64,000 nucleotides of DNA from Porticoccaceae bacterium. Its GTDB lineage: Bacteria > Pseudomonadota > Gammaproteobacteria > Pseudomonadales > Porticoccaceae. The stretch is from contig JALOAH010000001.1 of NCBI GenBank assembly GCA_023228865.1, positions 62,001 through 126,000 of the forward strand, written 5' to 3'. The notes under the pieces were generated by a model that was not told the DNA's origin, searched no databases, and was given only the letters and a program-made list of their open reading frames with translations. Shown here piece by piece: positions 1-9,346 of the stretch. Both the position numbers and the translations under genes were made by a program. How positions within the stretch are numbered: the first letter of the stretch is position 1; every line of letters starts with the position of its first letter.

Positions 1-62
1 TAGCGGCGGCTTGCGCCTTGTCAGGAGCGCGAATCCATGGTTTGGATTTTGTTCCACTACGT

Positions 63-95
63 CCAAATTGCAGCACTAGCCGTGCTGCAATTTGG
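63..95 (+). terminator. perfect 14-bp hairpin, possible terminator
   Basis: Positions 63-76 and 82-95 are exact reverse complements separated by five bases, and TTTT follows on the plus strand. This could end a plus-strand transcript entering from the left edge. The stem is not especially GC-rich and the T run is short, so a terminator role is plausible but not certain. Nothing else that looks like a gene is visible in positions 1-252. Confidence 0.45.
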
Positions 96-142
96 TTTTG
101 TCTGATATTGGGGAATGCCGATCGCAGCAACCTGAATCCGCC

Positions 143-204
143 ATCGCCTGCAGGGCAGGCTCCTTGTAGATCATTTTTCGGTAGGAGCCTACCCTGCAGG
201 CGAA
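143..204. repeat. inverted pair of REP-like repeats
   Basis: A copy reading ATCGCCTGCAGGGCAGGCTCC (143-163, plus strand) faces a copy reading GTAGGAGCCTACCCTGCAGG (181-200). Together they form an inverted pair downstream of orn. An AT-rich flank, CAATATCAAATTGAAAG at 228-244, recurs in inverted orientation beside other copies (14143, 40305), so the mobile unit may be larger than the palindrome. Confidence 0.8.
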
Positions 205-252
205 GATTGAAGATTCTGCGAAACAGCCAATATCAAATTGAAAGAGCATCAG

Positions 253-819
253 TTATTGAGCCATGCGGAAGAAATGATGCCGATAATAGGCCAGCTCGGC
301 AATGGAATCGACAATATCGTCCATGGCCAGGTGGCTGCCTTTTTTACGAAAGCCCGCAACCAGCTCAGGCCGCCAGCGCCGCGCGATTTCCTTCACTGAG
401 CTGACATCCAGATTGCGATAGTGAAAAAAGGCTTCCAGTTCCGGCATTAACCGCGCGAGAAAACGGCGATCCTGACAGATGGAATTGCCGCACATGGGGG
501 ATGTGCGAGGCTCCAGCCATTGACTGAGAAAATCCAGGGTCTGGCGCTCGGCTTGCGCCGTAGAGGTGGTGCTGTTTTTTACCCTGTCAGTGAGGCCGGA
601 CTTGCCGTGCTGCCGAGTATTCCATTCGTCCATGGCGGCGAGACGGGCATCGTCCTGATGAATGGCAATCACCGGGCCTTCGCCAAGAATATTGAGGTCT
701 TTGTCTGTCACCAGGGTGGCGATTTCAATAATCACATCCTTTTCCGGTTCCAGCCCGGTCATTTCCAGATCTATCCAGATTAGATTCAGCGGGTCTTTTT
801 GTGTGGGAGTATTACTCAT
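253..819 (-). CDS. orn: oligoribonuclease
   Basis: Orn is the 3'-5' exoribonuclease that finishes RNA decay by cutting 2- to 5-mers, including pGpG from c-di-GMP turnover, to mononucleotides. The 188-residue product has the DEDDh layout: an early DLEMTGL (first D and E), a central block around [16 protein letters not shown], and a late HLAMDDI carrying the H and D. Family length is about 180, so this is complete with a slightly longer N-terminus. Its ATG overlaps, as ATGA, the stop of the -1 frame of the upstream channel gene, which implies cotranscription. In the usual family alignment the middle motif is [12 protein letters not shown], and it is intact here. Confidence 0.97.
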   Translation of the reverse strand: MSNTPTQKDPLNLIWIDLEMTGLEPEKDVIIEIATLVTDKDLNILGEGPVIAIHQDDARLAAMDEWNTRQHGKSGLTDRVKNSTTSTAQAERQTLDFLSQWLEPRTSPMCGNSICQDRRFLARLMPELEAFFHYRNLDVSSVKEIARRWRPELVAGFRKKGSHLAMDDIVDSIAELAYYRHHFFRMAQ

Positions 820-1858
820 GGATTTTCCTTGGTTTGTTCGCGCTCCAGAAGGACTTCAGACACTTTGATCTGGGATTCAAGGCGTTTGATCAGAGATTCT
901 TTGTTGGCGAGTTCATCGCTGCTGCTTTGCAGCGCCTTGAGTTCGGCCTCGAGGTTGAGGCGTTTTTCCTCCAGCATTTCGATTTTTTTGCCTGATTGGC
1001 TTTATCAAAAAGCAGGGTTTCAGGAAAGATTGCCGCCGCACTGGCCTGCGCAAGAACGCCGTCCATTGATGGAATAAAGGTTTTTGCTTTGTCGAGAACG
1101 CGCTGATTCATAAAGGTGGGCGAGACAATTTCCACCCCCTGGCTGTGCATGACATTGAGTATTGAGCCTTTAAAGGCCGATCTGGCGCTGAGTAAATGTT
1201 CGGTGTCCCTGCAAAAACCCGCCGCTTTATAGGTAACAGAAAAATCGCCAAGCTCCAGAATCTGCACAAAGGGGTCTTCAAGCCCCGCGTCTATGGCCGC
1301 CGCTTTCAAGAACTGCTCAACCTTGCCATGGGCAATATCGTAGCCCAGGGAAATGCTGCAATTCAGCACTGTTCCCGAAGAGCGCACCACCTTGACGGGG
1401 TTGGATGTTAAAAACAAATTGGGCACGGTGACCAGATCGCGATCTTCCGACTGAATTTCCGTATGAAAAAGCCCCAGTTCCGTGACCTTGCCAAAATGAT
1501 CTCCCGCCTCAATAAAATCGCCGGGGCTGAAGCTTTTCACCGACCGCAGCATCAGCCCGGCCATCAGGTTGGCAACAAAGGTGGTGCTGGAGAAGGCAAT
1601 TATCCCGGTAAGGACAATACCGAGAAGACCCAGCAATTGATTTCTGACCGAGTCGTCCAAGGGCAGAGCAAGAATAATTGCAACAATGGCCAGCAGCGTC
1701 AGGGCAACCATAATCAGTTGGTGCTGGGGGCGGTTGTGACTAGTCAGCTTCGCTCGTCTTATCAGCAGGCGATCGGCAAAAATAATCGCCAGCACCGCGA
1801 AAATCAGCGTAATCACCACAGGTATATAGGCGGCAAATTCACTGTAAACGGCTGTCAT
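816..1858 (-). CDS. MscS-family mechanosensitive channel, frame shifted near its 3' end
   Basis: The N-terminal half has three hydrophobic helices (roughly residues 8-28, 47-65, 73-95). These lead into the pore-lining/beta-domain segment [20 protein letters not shown], typical of small MscS channels that release solutes on osmotic downshock. In the starting frame translation stops at 890-892 after a poor basic tail (322 residues). If one base is slipped back at the A7 run (plus-strand T7 at 983-989), reading continues as an acidic/leucine-rich coiled coil ([19 protein letters not shown]...) and ends with a TGA at 816-818 that overlaps the orn ATG. That gives about 347 residues. The neat junction with orn and the coiled-coil quality of the -1 frame suggest that this is the real ending. 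The family call is secure; the exact C-terminus is not. Confidence 0.8.
983..989 (-). other. A7 homopolymer at the frame change of the mscS-like gene
   Basis: On the minus strand the run reads GCA AAA AAA TCG in the starting frame, which is the A AAA AAA heptamer of -1 slippery sites. A -1 step gives GCA AAA AAA ATC GAA and opens the coiled-coil ending. I see no Shine-Dalgarno-like stimulator about 10 bases upstream. The only nearby stem (GCCTC/GAGGC) starts about 21 bases downstream, farther than usual. A base deletion, a sequencing error or slippage could all explain it. Confidence 0.6.
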
Positions 1859-1935
1859 GACTTCCCCCGGTTATGTCCCTGCTCGCCATTATGCTATATC
1901 CTTGGCCGTTATTCATTAACACAGCCCGGAGCCTA

Positions 1936-2940
1936 ATGGCTAAGCGCAGACTCTCCCTCCAGCAACAGCGCCGCATAGCCAGCCAGCAGCAGCGCAGCAA
2001 CAGGCAATCCCTGCCTGACAGTGGCGACGAAGAAAATTTTGGCTCCCCCCAGGAAGGCCTGGTGACTACCAGATTCAGCCACCAGGCGCTAGTAATGCCG
2101 ACCCTGGCGGAGCCTTCAGACAAACCTTACCGCTGCCATTTCCGCGCCAATATCACTGACCTGGTTACCGGCGACCGGGTTATCTGGCGGCAGGGCAAAC
2201 CCACAGGCATCATCGAATCCGTACTGCCCCGCCGCAGCCTGATGTCGCGACCGGACGCCCGCGGCCAGCTGCGCCCGGTGGCCGCCAATGTGGATCAGAT
2301 CGGTATTGTTTTTGCCCCGGAACCTCAACCCCACCAAAACCTTATCGATCGCTATCTGGTCGCGGCAGAACACTTGGCCATCAAGCCACTGTTGATTTTC
2401 AATAAAATGGATTCCCTGAATCCGGCGGACATTGACATTCCCGCCCTGTTCGCCCTCTATAAAAGTCTGGGTTATGAGCTGGTGCAGACTTCAGCAAAAC
2501 AGGGCTTGGGCTTGACTGAATTGCACGGCGCCCTGCGGGGTCACACGACCGTGTTGGTGGGTCAGTCCGGTGTTGGCAAGTCCTCCATTATCAACCGTAT
2601 TCTCCCCCTTGCCGCAGCGGCAATTGGCGATCTCTCCCAAATCGCCAAGGGTCGCCACACCACAACTGCAGCAAAATATTATGTTCTTCCCGAAGGAGGT
2701 AGCCTCATCGACTCGCCGGGAATTCGCGAGTTTGGCCTCTGGCATCTGGAAGCCGACGCAATCGCCCGCGGGTTTATTGATTTTGAGCCCTACCTGGGCG
2801 CCTGCAGGTTTCGCAATTGCCGCCACTTTGCCGAGCCCGATTGCGCCATTGTGCAAGCGGTTGCCGAGGGCGATGTCAGGGTTGAACGGTTGTTGAGTTA
2901 CCAGCAGATTGTCAACGATCTCGCCAATGCAGCAGGCTGA
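1936..2940 (+). CDS. rsgA: ribosome small-subunit-dependent GTPase RsgA
   Basis: RsgA is a circularly permuted GTPase that checks late 30S subunit maturation. The start is placed at 1936 because MAKRRLSLQQQRRI matches the basic N-terminus of the family and CCGGAG precedes it; an upstream in-frame ATG at 1873 would add 21 unrelated residues. An OB-fold fills about residues 40-120. The permuted G motifs then follow in the order NKMD (G4), GQSGVGKSS (G1, near residue 210) and DSPG (G3). A C-terminal zinc knuckle has CRFRNCRHFAEPDC. It is divergent from the channel/orn pair, in the same orn-rsgA neighbourhood as in Pseudomonas and E. coli. Confidence 0.97.
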   Translation: MAKRRLSLQQQRRIASQQQRSNRQSLPDSGDEENFGSPQEGLVTTRFSHQALVMPTLAEPSDKPYRCHFRANITDLVTGDRVIWRQGKPTGIIESVLPRRSLMSRPDARGQLRPVAANVDQIGIVFAPEPQPHQNLIDRYLVAAEHLAIKPLLIFNKMDSLNPADIDIPALFALYKSLGYELVQTSAKQGLGLTELHGALRGHTTVLVGQSGVGKSSIINRILPLAAAAIGDLSQIAKGRHTTTAAKYYVLPEGGSLIDSPGIREFGLWHLEADAIARGFIDFEPYLGACRFRNCRHFAEPDCAIVQAVAEGDVRVERLLSYQQIVNDLANAAG

Positions 2941-3083
2941 GCCGAAAGTTGTACCAGCACTCTCTGAAATCCGGGTTTTGCCTTGGTATAGAGGCTTGCT
3001 AGCGGCGACGCGCCTGTTTTTTGCGCTTTCCCCAACCAGAATCAAACCGCTAAAATAGCGACTTCAGCGACAGGATTAAGACC

Positions 3084-3893
3084 ATGACAGATTCGTTTCA
3101 GCACCTGATTGAACCCGAAGAGCTGCAGGCCACCACAGACCCTGTGCTCATTATTGATCTCTGTAATGACCACCAGTACCTTCAGGGTCATATCCCCGGC
3201 GCTGTTCATGTTTCTGCGGCCGAAATAATGGATGGCCGACCACCGGCTCCCGGCAGGCTTCCTGACAAACACCGCCTCGACAAACTTTTTTCCCGGCTGG
3301 GTTATCGCAGCGATGCCAACATTGTGGTTTATGACGATGAAGGTGGCGGCTGGGCGGGACGAATGGCCTGGATACTGGATGTTATCGGCCACAAGCACTG
3401 GCGTTATCTCAACGGTGGCCTCACGGCCTGGCAACAGGCAAACCTGCCCCTTGAGACCAGCGCAGTGATCCCTGCCCCCACTCAGGTGGATGTCACCATC
3501 AGCAAAGCGCCCACCATTGAAGCGGACGATATTATCGCCAGCCTCGGTAAGCAAAACTTTCTGGTGTGGGATGCCCGCAGCCGCGCTGAATACGAGGGCT
3601 CTCGGGTAGTGTCGCAGCGGGGCGGACACATTCCTGGCGCCATCCACTGTGAATGGACCACATTGATGGATCCGGCTCGCGGCCTCAGAGTTCGCCGTGA
3701 CGCACTCCAGTTTCTCGCCGATCGCGGTATTACTCCCGACAAGGAAATCGCCACCCACTGCCAGAGCCATCACCGCTCCGGGTTCACCTACCTGGTGGCG
3801 CGCATCCTGGGTTTTCCCCGTATTCGCGCCTATCACGGCTCCTGGTCTGAATGGGGCAATCGTATGGACACCCCTGTGGAAACAGGCTTGTAG
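3084..3893 (+). CDS. rhdA: thiosulfate sulfurtransferase (tandem rhodanese), RhdA type
   Basis: This protein transfers sulfane sulfur from thiosulfate to cyanide or other thiophilic acceptors. Two rhodanese domains lie in tandem (about residues 8-125 and 140-265). Only the second has the catalytic cysteine, Cys226 in THCQSHHRSG, which closely resembles the active loop HCQTHHR of Azotobacter vinelandii RhdA; the first domain lacks the loop and is structural, as in the family. AGGATTAAG lies ahead of the ATG. It is followed after 43 bases by psd in the same direction, and the order orn-rsgA-rhodanese-psd is seen in pseudomonads. Confidence 0.93.
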   Translation: MTDSFQHLIEPEELQATTDPVLIIDLCNDHQYLQGHIPGAVHVSAAEIMDGRPPAPGRLPDKHRLDKLFSRLGYRSDANIVVYDDEGGGWAGRMAWILDVIGHKHWRYLNGGLTAWQQANLPLETSAVIPAPTQVDVTISKAPTIEADDIIASLGKQNFLVWDARSRAEYEGSRVVSQRGGHIPGAIHCEWTTLMDPARGLRVRRDALQFLADRGITPDKEIATHCQSHHRSGFTYLVARILGFPRIRAYHGSWSEWGNRMDTPVETGL

Positions 3894-3936
3894 TTGCCCC
3901 CTGATTTATTGCCTATTCTGCTGAGCTGGTTACTCT

Positions 3937-4815
3937 ATGTATCAATCTCGAACCACCGCCACCCTGAAAAATCACCGCGATGAACTTTTCATTGCTCTGC
4001 AAAGGCTGCTGCCACAACACACCTGCTCGCGACTGCTGGGCAAACTCGCTGAAAGCGAGAATACTTGGCTGAAAAATTTCCTTATCGAGCAGGCGATCCG
4101 CCATTACGATATTGATCTCGACGACGCCGTGGAAAATGATGCCAATGACTACAGGTCGTTTAACGATTTTTTTACCCGCCGCCTGAAAGCTGACGCCAGA
4201 CCCATTGACGCCAACCCGGCGTCAATCGTTTCCCCCGCAGATGGCGCCATAAGCCAGATAGGCGCTATCCGCGAAGGCCGAATTTTTCAAGCCAAGGGAC
4301 ACGATTTTTCAACGGCAACCCTGCTCGGCTGCGACGCGCAAACAGCCAGCCGTTTTAGTGGCGGCTCCTTTGCAACTATTTATCTGTCGCCGCGGGATTA
4401 CCACCGCGTCCATATGCCCTTTGCCGGCACTCTGGTTGAAACCCGCTATATTCCCGGCAACCTGTTTTCTGTCAATGACACCACGGCAGCCCATGTCGAC
4501 AGCCTGTTTGCCCGCAATGAACGGCTGAGTTGTCTTTTCAAAACAGACCAGGGGTTAATGGCGGTGGTAATGGTGGGTGCGTTATTCGTCGCAGGCATTG
4601 AAACCCAGTGGCAGAAATCCTTTGCGCCAGGAAAACTCCAGACCCGCCGTTTTAACGGCGAGGTAAAATTGCGCAAGGGCGACGAGCTGGGCGCTTTCAA
4701 ATTTGGCTCCACCGTTATTGTCGTCAGCGAACAATCTGTGATCTGGAACACTGAGTTCAGGGCGGCAGCAAGCTGCCGAATGGGCGAGGTCATGGGGCTA
4801 TATGGTGCAGAATAA
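3937..4815 (+). CDS. psd: phosphatidylserine decarboxylase proenzyme
   Basis: Psd converts phosphatidylserine to phosphatidylethanolamine at the inner membrane. The 292-residue chain has the family landmarks FNDFFTRRLK, IVSPADGAISQIG, YLSPRDYHRVHMP and the self-cleavage site FGST (Gly257-Ser258). There the chain splits into beta and alpha subunits and the serine becomes the pyruvoyl group. E. coli has LGST at this point. The start at 3937 gives about 16 residues more at the N-terminus than the Pseudomonas protein. No nearer ATG exists, so the start is the likely one but not proved. Confidence 0.96.
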   Translation: MYQSRTTATLKNHRDELFIALQRLLPQHTCSRLLGKLAESENTWLKNFLIEQAIRHYDIDLDDAVENDANDYRSFNDFFTRRLKADARPIDANPASIVSPADGAISQIGAIREGRIFQAKGHDFSTATLLGCDAQTASRFSGGSFATIYLSPRDYHRVHMPFAGTLVETRYIPGNLFSVNDTTAAHVDSLFARNERLSCLFKTDQGLMAVVMVGALFVAGIETQWQKSFAPGKLQTRRFNGEVKLRKGDELGAFKFGSTVIVVSEQSVIWNTEFRAAASCRMGEVMGLYGAE

Positions 4816-4933
4816 ATGGAGTGATCGGAAATAAAGGGATAGTAAGCGGAATTTTCTGCCAGCAGTTCTTTAGGGCACTGCTATAAATTGTGCCCGAGGC
4901 TGAAGGAGTCCCGCACAGGGAATCTGAATCCGT

Positions 4934-5002
4934 TATCGCCTAGGGCAGGCTACAAAATCAATCAGCGCGCCATCGACCGTAGGAGCCAGCCCTGCAGGCG
5001 AT
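4934..5002. repeat. inverted pair of REP-like repeats
   Basis: The 300-base gap between psd and the HD-GYP gene (4816-5116) holds a pair of REP-like copies: TATCGCCTAGGGCAGGCTAC (4934-4953) and GTAGGAGCCAGCCCTGCAGG (from 4979). The left flank CTGAATCCG is shared with the pair at 143-204. The right flank AATTCATATTGAAAG (5017-5031) matches the AT-rich flank seen there. No gene is visible in the gap. Confidence 0.75.
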
Positions 5003-5116
5003 ATCACGGACGAGGGAATTCATATTGAAAGAACACTGGCGGTACGAAAGCAATGGAGAAAAATGGCAATGACAGCTTCGCGCCCATGGTAAACCGACCC
5101 TCAGGCTGGCTGCCCC

Positions 5117-6544
5117 TTAACTAAAGAGCCTGTTTTTAAGGCCAGCAAAAAAGCCTGGCGATTCTGACGGTTTTTCCACTCTGGCGCCACTTTGGAGAAA
5201 GATTTCGGAGACAACATCGTAGTCGACGTCGTAGGTGCTGGGCTCCAGATCTCGTGCTATCGCCAGTTTGGCCACATTGACAATGCTGTCGCGGCCACTT
5301 TCAAGCAGCAGCCTGCGGCTCTCTTTTTCATCCTTGAGATCGATAAAAATACAATTTCCCCCCAGGCGGGTTGCTGTGGCCGACTGATCGAGAACAGCAA
5401 TGGACGGTGAAAGGCGGGAGCCCTGATTTTGCTCAAGGACAATACCGAGATCGCCGGAAGTCAATTCCACCAGTGTGCCCGTGGGATAAAGACCGATGGA
5501 TTGGATAAACTTCACCACCAGATCTTCCTGAAAAGCCTTGTCGCGCATATTGTAAATAAGGCTCACCGCTCTGGATGGCGCAACCGGGTGCGAGGATTCT
5601 CTGGGGCTTGAGATCGCGTCATACTCGCTGGCAATACCTACAATGCGCGCCAGCAATGGAATTTTGTTGCCGCTGACGCCCTGGGGAAACCCGGAACCAT
5701 CGAGGCGCTCGCAGTGATAGCGCACGATGGAAATGATTTTGGCATCGATATTATCGAGACTGCGCAGAATTTCGACGCTGTACTGAACAAATTTTTGATA
5801 CTGGGCTTCTTCTTCCGCAGTGCGCGACACTTTCTGGACAATGGTTCGCGGCAACTTGACCTTGCCAATATCCTTGAGCAAACCACCCATGCACAACAGG
5901 GCGATATCGGCTTTCGACATGCCCGCATAGCGGCCAAACTGGGCTGACAGCATGGCTGCACGCAGGGAATGATCGTAGCTCTGCTGGTCTTTGTGGCGCA
6001 GCCTCAACAGCCAGTTGAAGGCGTCCGGACAGCGCAGGACACTGGCGACCATATCATCAACAGATTTTTTAAGCCCCTCGATATCCGTCAGCCTGCCTCT
6101 GGCAACCTGCTTAGACACCAGGGTGAGATTGCCTTTTAGCTCGCGAACAATGGCTTCGGCTCGCGCCGCCTCCAAACGCAGGGGAACGGTTTTTTCATAA
6201 ACGCCAAGGCGCACTTCAATGGGGCGGGGGGGCACCGCCGTGAGTTTATTGAGGTCGGCTCTTTGGGATTGCAGTTGAAAGGCGGGAACTTTCTCTTCCG
6301 GCACCACTTCAGCCTGATCTGTCTGCGAGGCGTAAATTTTGGTTCCTGGAGACGGTCCCCGGCCTTTGGTCACATCAATATACACATAGGTACTGAACGA
6401 CTTTACCGTCTCAATATCCTTGGGTTTTTTAATGTGAAAGCCCTGGAGAGGGAACGGGGTTTGCGACCAGGGACGATCCAGCCCGGAGACAAACATCCCC
6501 AGTACCAGATCTTGCGCCCTAATTTGCACCCTGCTAATCGCCAT
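5117..6544 (-). CDS. DUF3391/HD-GYP protein with altered metal-site residues
   Basis: HD-GYP proteins are c-di-GMP phosphodiesterases. This 475-residue protein has an N-terminal DUF3391 region (about 1-125, with VLGMFVSGLDRPW and FSTYVYIDV) followed by an HD-GYP domain (about 185-350). The family's HD dyad is changed: the motif reads LLKDIGKVKLP, so Lys224 replaces the metal-binding histidine. The HHExxDGxGYP motif reads HCERLDGSGFP (Cys278 and Phe in place of His and Tyr). Such losses suggest weak or no hydrolysis and possibly a c-di-GMP sensing role; that is inference. The last 120 residues have no recognised domain. It stands alone between psd and hemE. Confidence 0.88.
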   Translation of the reverse strand: MAISRVQIRAQDLVLGMFVSGLDRPWSQTPFPLQGFHIKKPKDIETVKSFSTYVYIDVTKGRGPSPGTKIYASQTDQAEVVPEEKVPAFQLQSQRADLNKLTAVPPRPIEVRLGVYEKTVPLRLEAARAEAIVRELKGNLTLVSKQVARGRLTDIEGLKKSVDDMVASVLRCPDAFNWLLRLRHKDQQSYDHSLRAAMLSAQFGRYAGMSKADIALLCMGGLLKDIGKVKLPRTIVQKVSRTAEEEAQYQKFVQYSVEILRSLDNIDAKIISIVRYHCERLDGSGFPQGVSGNKIPLLARIVGIASEYDAISSPRESSHPVAPSRAVSLIYNMRDKAFQEDLVVKFIQSIGLYPTGTLVELTSGDLGIVLEQNQGSRLSPSIAVLDQSATATRLGGNCIFIDLKDEKESRRLLLESGRDSIVNVAKLAIARDLEPSTYDVDYDVVSEIFLQSGARVEKPSESPGFFAGLKNRLFS

Positions 6545-6701
6545 TACGCACTCTTGTCATCCAAGGCTTGAATAAAACTACATGCCGCGCAGATACAAGT
6601 TTCGAGTCATCCGCTGTCCAATGATAGGCAATCCCTATTCCACCACAACGACACAGGAACGAACGGTCATATTTGGCGACGAACAACATGACCGGAAAAA
6701 T

Positions 6702-7766
6702 TTACGTGTGGTATTTAACGGACGAACTGTGAACCCTGTCGATAAACACCTTGACCTTGTCCGGATCTATATCAGGGGTTATGCCGTGCCCCAGGTTAAA
6801 TATGTGGCCACTGCCATGACCAAATTCTGCCAATATGCGGTCCACTTCCGCGGAAATGACCGAGGAAGATGCCCTGAGAATGGCCGGATCCATATTCCCT
6901 TGCAAGGCAATTTGGCCCCCCACCTGGGCGCGAGCCTGAGCCAAGGACGTGGTCCAATCGACACCCGCAGCACTGCAGCCCGTATCGGCGATCGCTTTAA
7001 GCCACTGACCACCGCCTTTGGTAAACAGAATCACGGGGACTTCCCGCCCCTCTGATTCCCTGGTCAGCCCGTCAATAATTTTTTTCATGTAGTTTAGGGA
7101 AAATTCGCGGTAGGCCATATGGCTGAGCACACCTCCCCAGGTATCAAAAATCTGCACAGCCTGGGCGCCGGCAGCAATCTGGGCATTGAGATAATCAATC
7201 ACCGACAGGCTGAGTTTTTCCAGTAACTGATGCATCAACTCGGGCTTGGTGTATAGCCAGGTTTTACTTTTGGCAAAATCCCGTGTACTGCCACCCTCAA
7301 TCATATAGGTGGCCAATGTCCAGGGACTGCCGGAAAAACCGATAAGCGGCACAGTGCCGCCGAGGGCACGGCGAATGGCTGTCACCGCATCGGTGACATA
7401 GGCGAGATCTGAAGCCGTCTTGACGACAGGCAGATCGGCAACACTTTTTTCATCCGTTAACGGCTTGCGAAATCTGGGACCTTCACCTTCGGCAAAATAC
7501 AATCCCAACCCCATGGCGTCGGGAATGGTCAGAATATCGGAAAATAATATGGCCGCATCCAGTTCGTAGCGACGCAGTGGCTGCAAGGTCACTTCGCAGG
7601 CGAGTTCCGTATTCATACACAGGGACATAAAATCCCCGGCCTGACTCCTTGTCGCCCGGTATTCGGGGAGGTATCTACCAGCCTGACGCATCATCCATAC
7701 AGGGGTTCTGTCCACAGGCTGGCGCAGCAACGCCCTTAGAAAGCGATCATTTTTGAGTTCAGTCAT
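6702..7766 (-). CDS. hemE: uroporphyrinogen decarboxylase
   Basis: HemE removes four carboxyl groups from uroporphyrinogen III to give coproporphyrinogen III in cytosolic haem synthesis. The 354 residues are full length. The family signature is present near the N-terminus ([16 protein letters not shown]), followed by [16 protein letters not shown] with the active-site Asp, and [13 protein letters not shown] and NLGHGI motifs near the C-terminus. It lies downstream of gltD in the same direction, but a 141-base gap with a long imperfect hairpin separates them, so it may have its own transcript. Other haem genes are in this window at 29-34 kb, not beside it. Confidence 0.97.
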   Translation of the reverse strand: MTELKNDRFLRALLRQPVDRTPVWMMRQAGRYLPEYRATRSQAGDFMSLCMNTELACEVTLQPLRRYELDAAILFSDILTIPDAMGLGLYFAEGEGPRFRKPLTDEKSVADLPVVKTASDLAYVTDAVTAIRRALGGTVPLIGFSGSPWTLATYMIEGGSTRDFAKSKTWLYTKPELMHQLLEKLSLSVIDYLNAQIAAGAQAVQIFDTWGGVLSHMAYREFSLNYMKKIIDGLTRESEGREVPVILFTKGGGQWLKAIADTGCSAAGVDWTTSLAQARAQVGGQIALQGNMDPAILRASSSVISAEVDRILAEFGHGSGHIFNLGHGITPDIDPDKVKVFIDRVHSSSVKYHT

Positions 7767-7851
7767 TTTTTCGTGGCCGAACCTCTGAACAATCAGTCAG
7801 AGGCCAGTGCTCTCCTTCAGGGTTAACTCGGGGTAATTTGCCTAAACAGGC

Positions 7852-7890
7852 TTACAGCTCAGCACACAGCAAAAGCTGTGCCGAGCTGTA
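7852..7890 (-). terminator. long imperfect hairpin between gltD and hemE
   Basis: TTACAGCTC and GAGCTGTAA form the outer stem and a GCAC/AGC stem continues inward around an AAAA loop. There is no strong T run on either side, so this could be a weak terminator, a processing site or a translation-control hairpin rather than a classic intrinsic terminator. Confidence 0.35.
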
Positions 7891-7907
7891 AAATCAGTTC
7901 TATGGTT

Positions 7908-9338
<1,431 letters not shown>

Positions 9339-9346
9339 CTACAGGT

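Noticed and set aside
983..989. Programmed -1 frameshifting as a firm call for the mscS-like gene
   Set aside because: The heptamer is right but the usual stimulators (upstream Shine-Dalgarno, close downstream stem) are not evident. A deletion or read error is at least as likely, so it is kept only as a finding.
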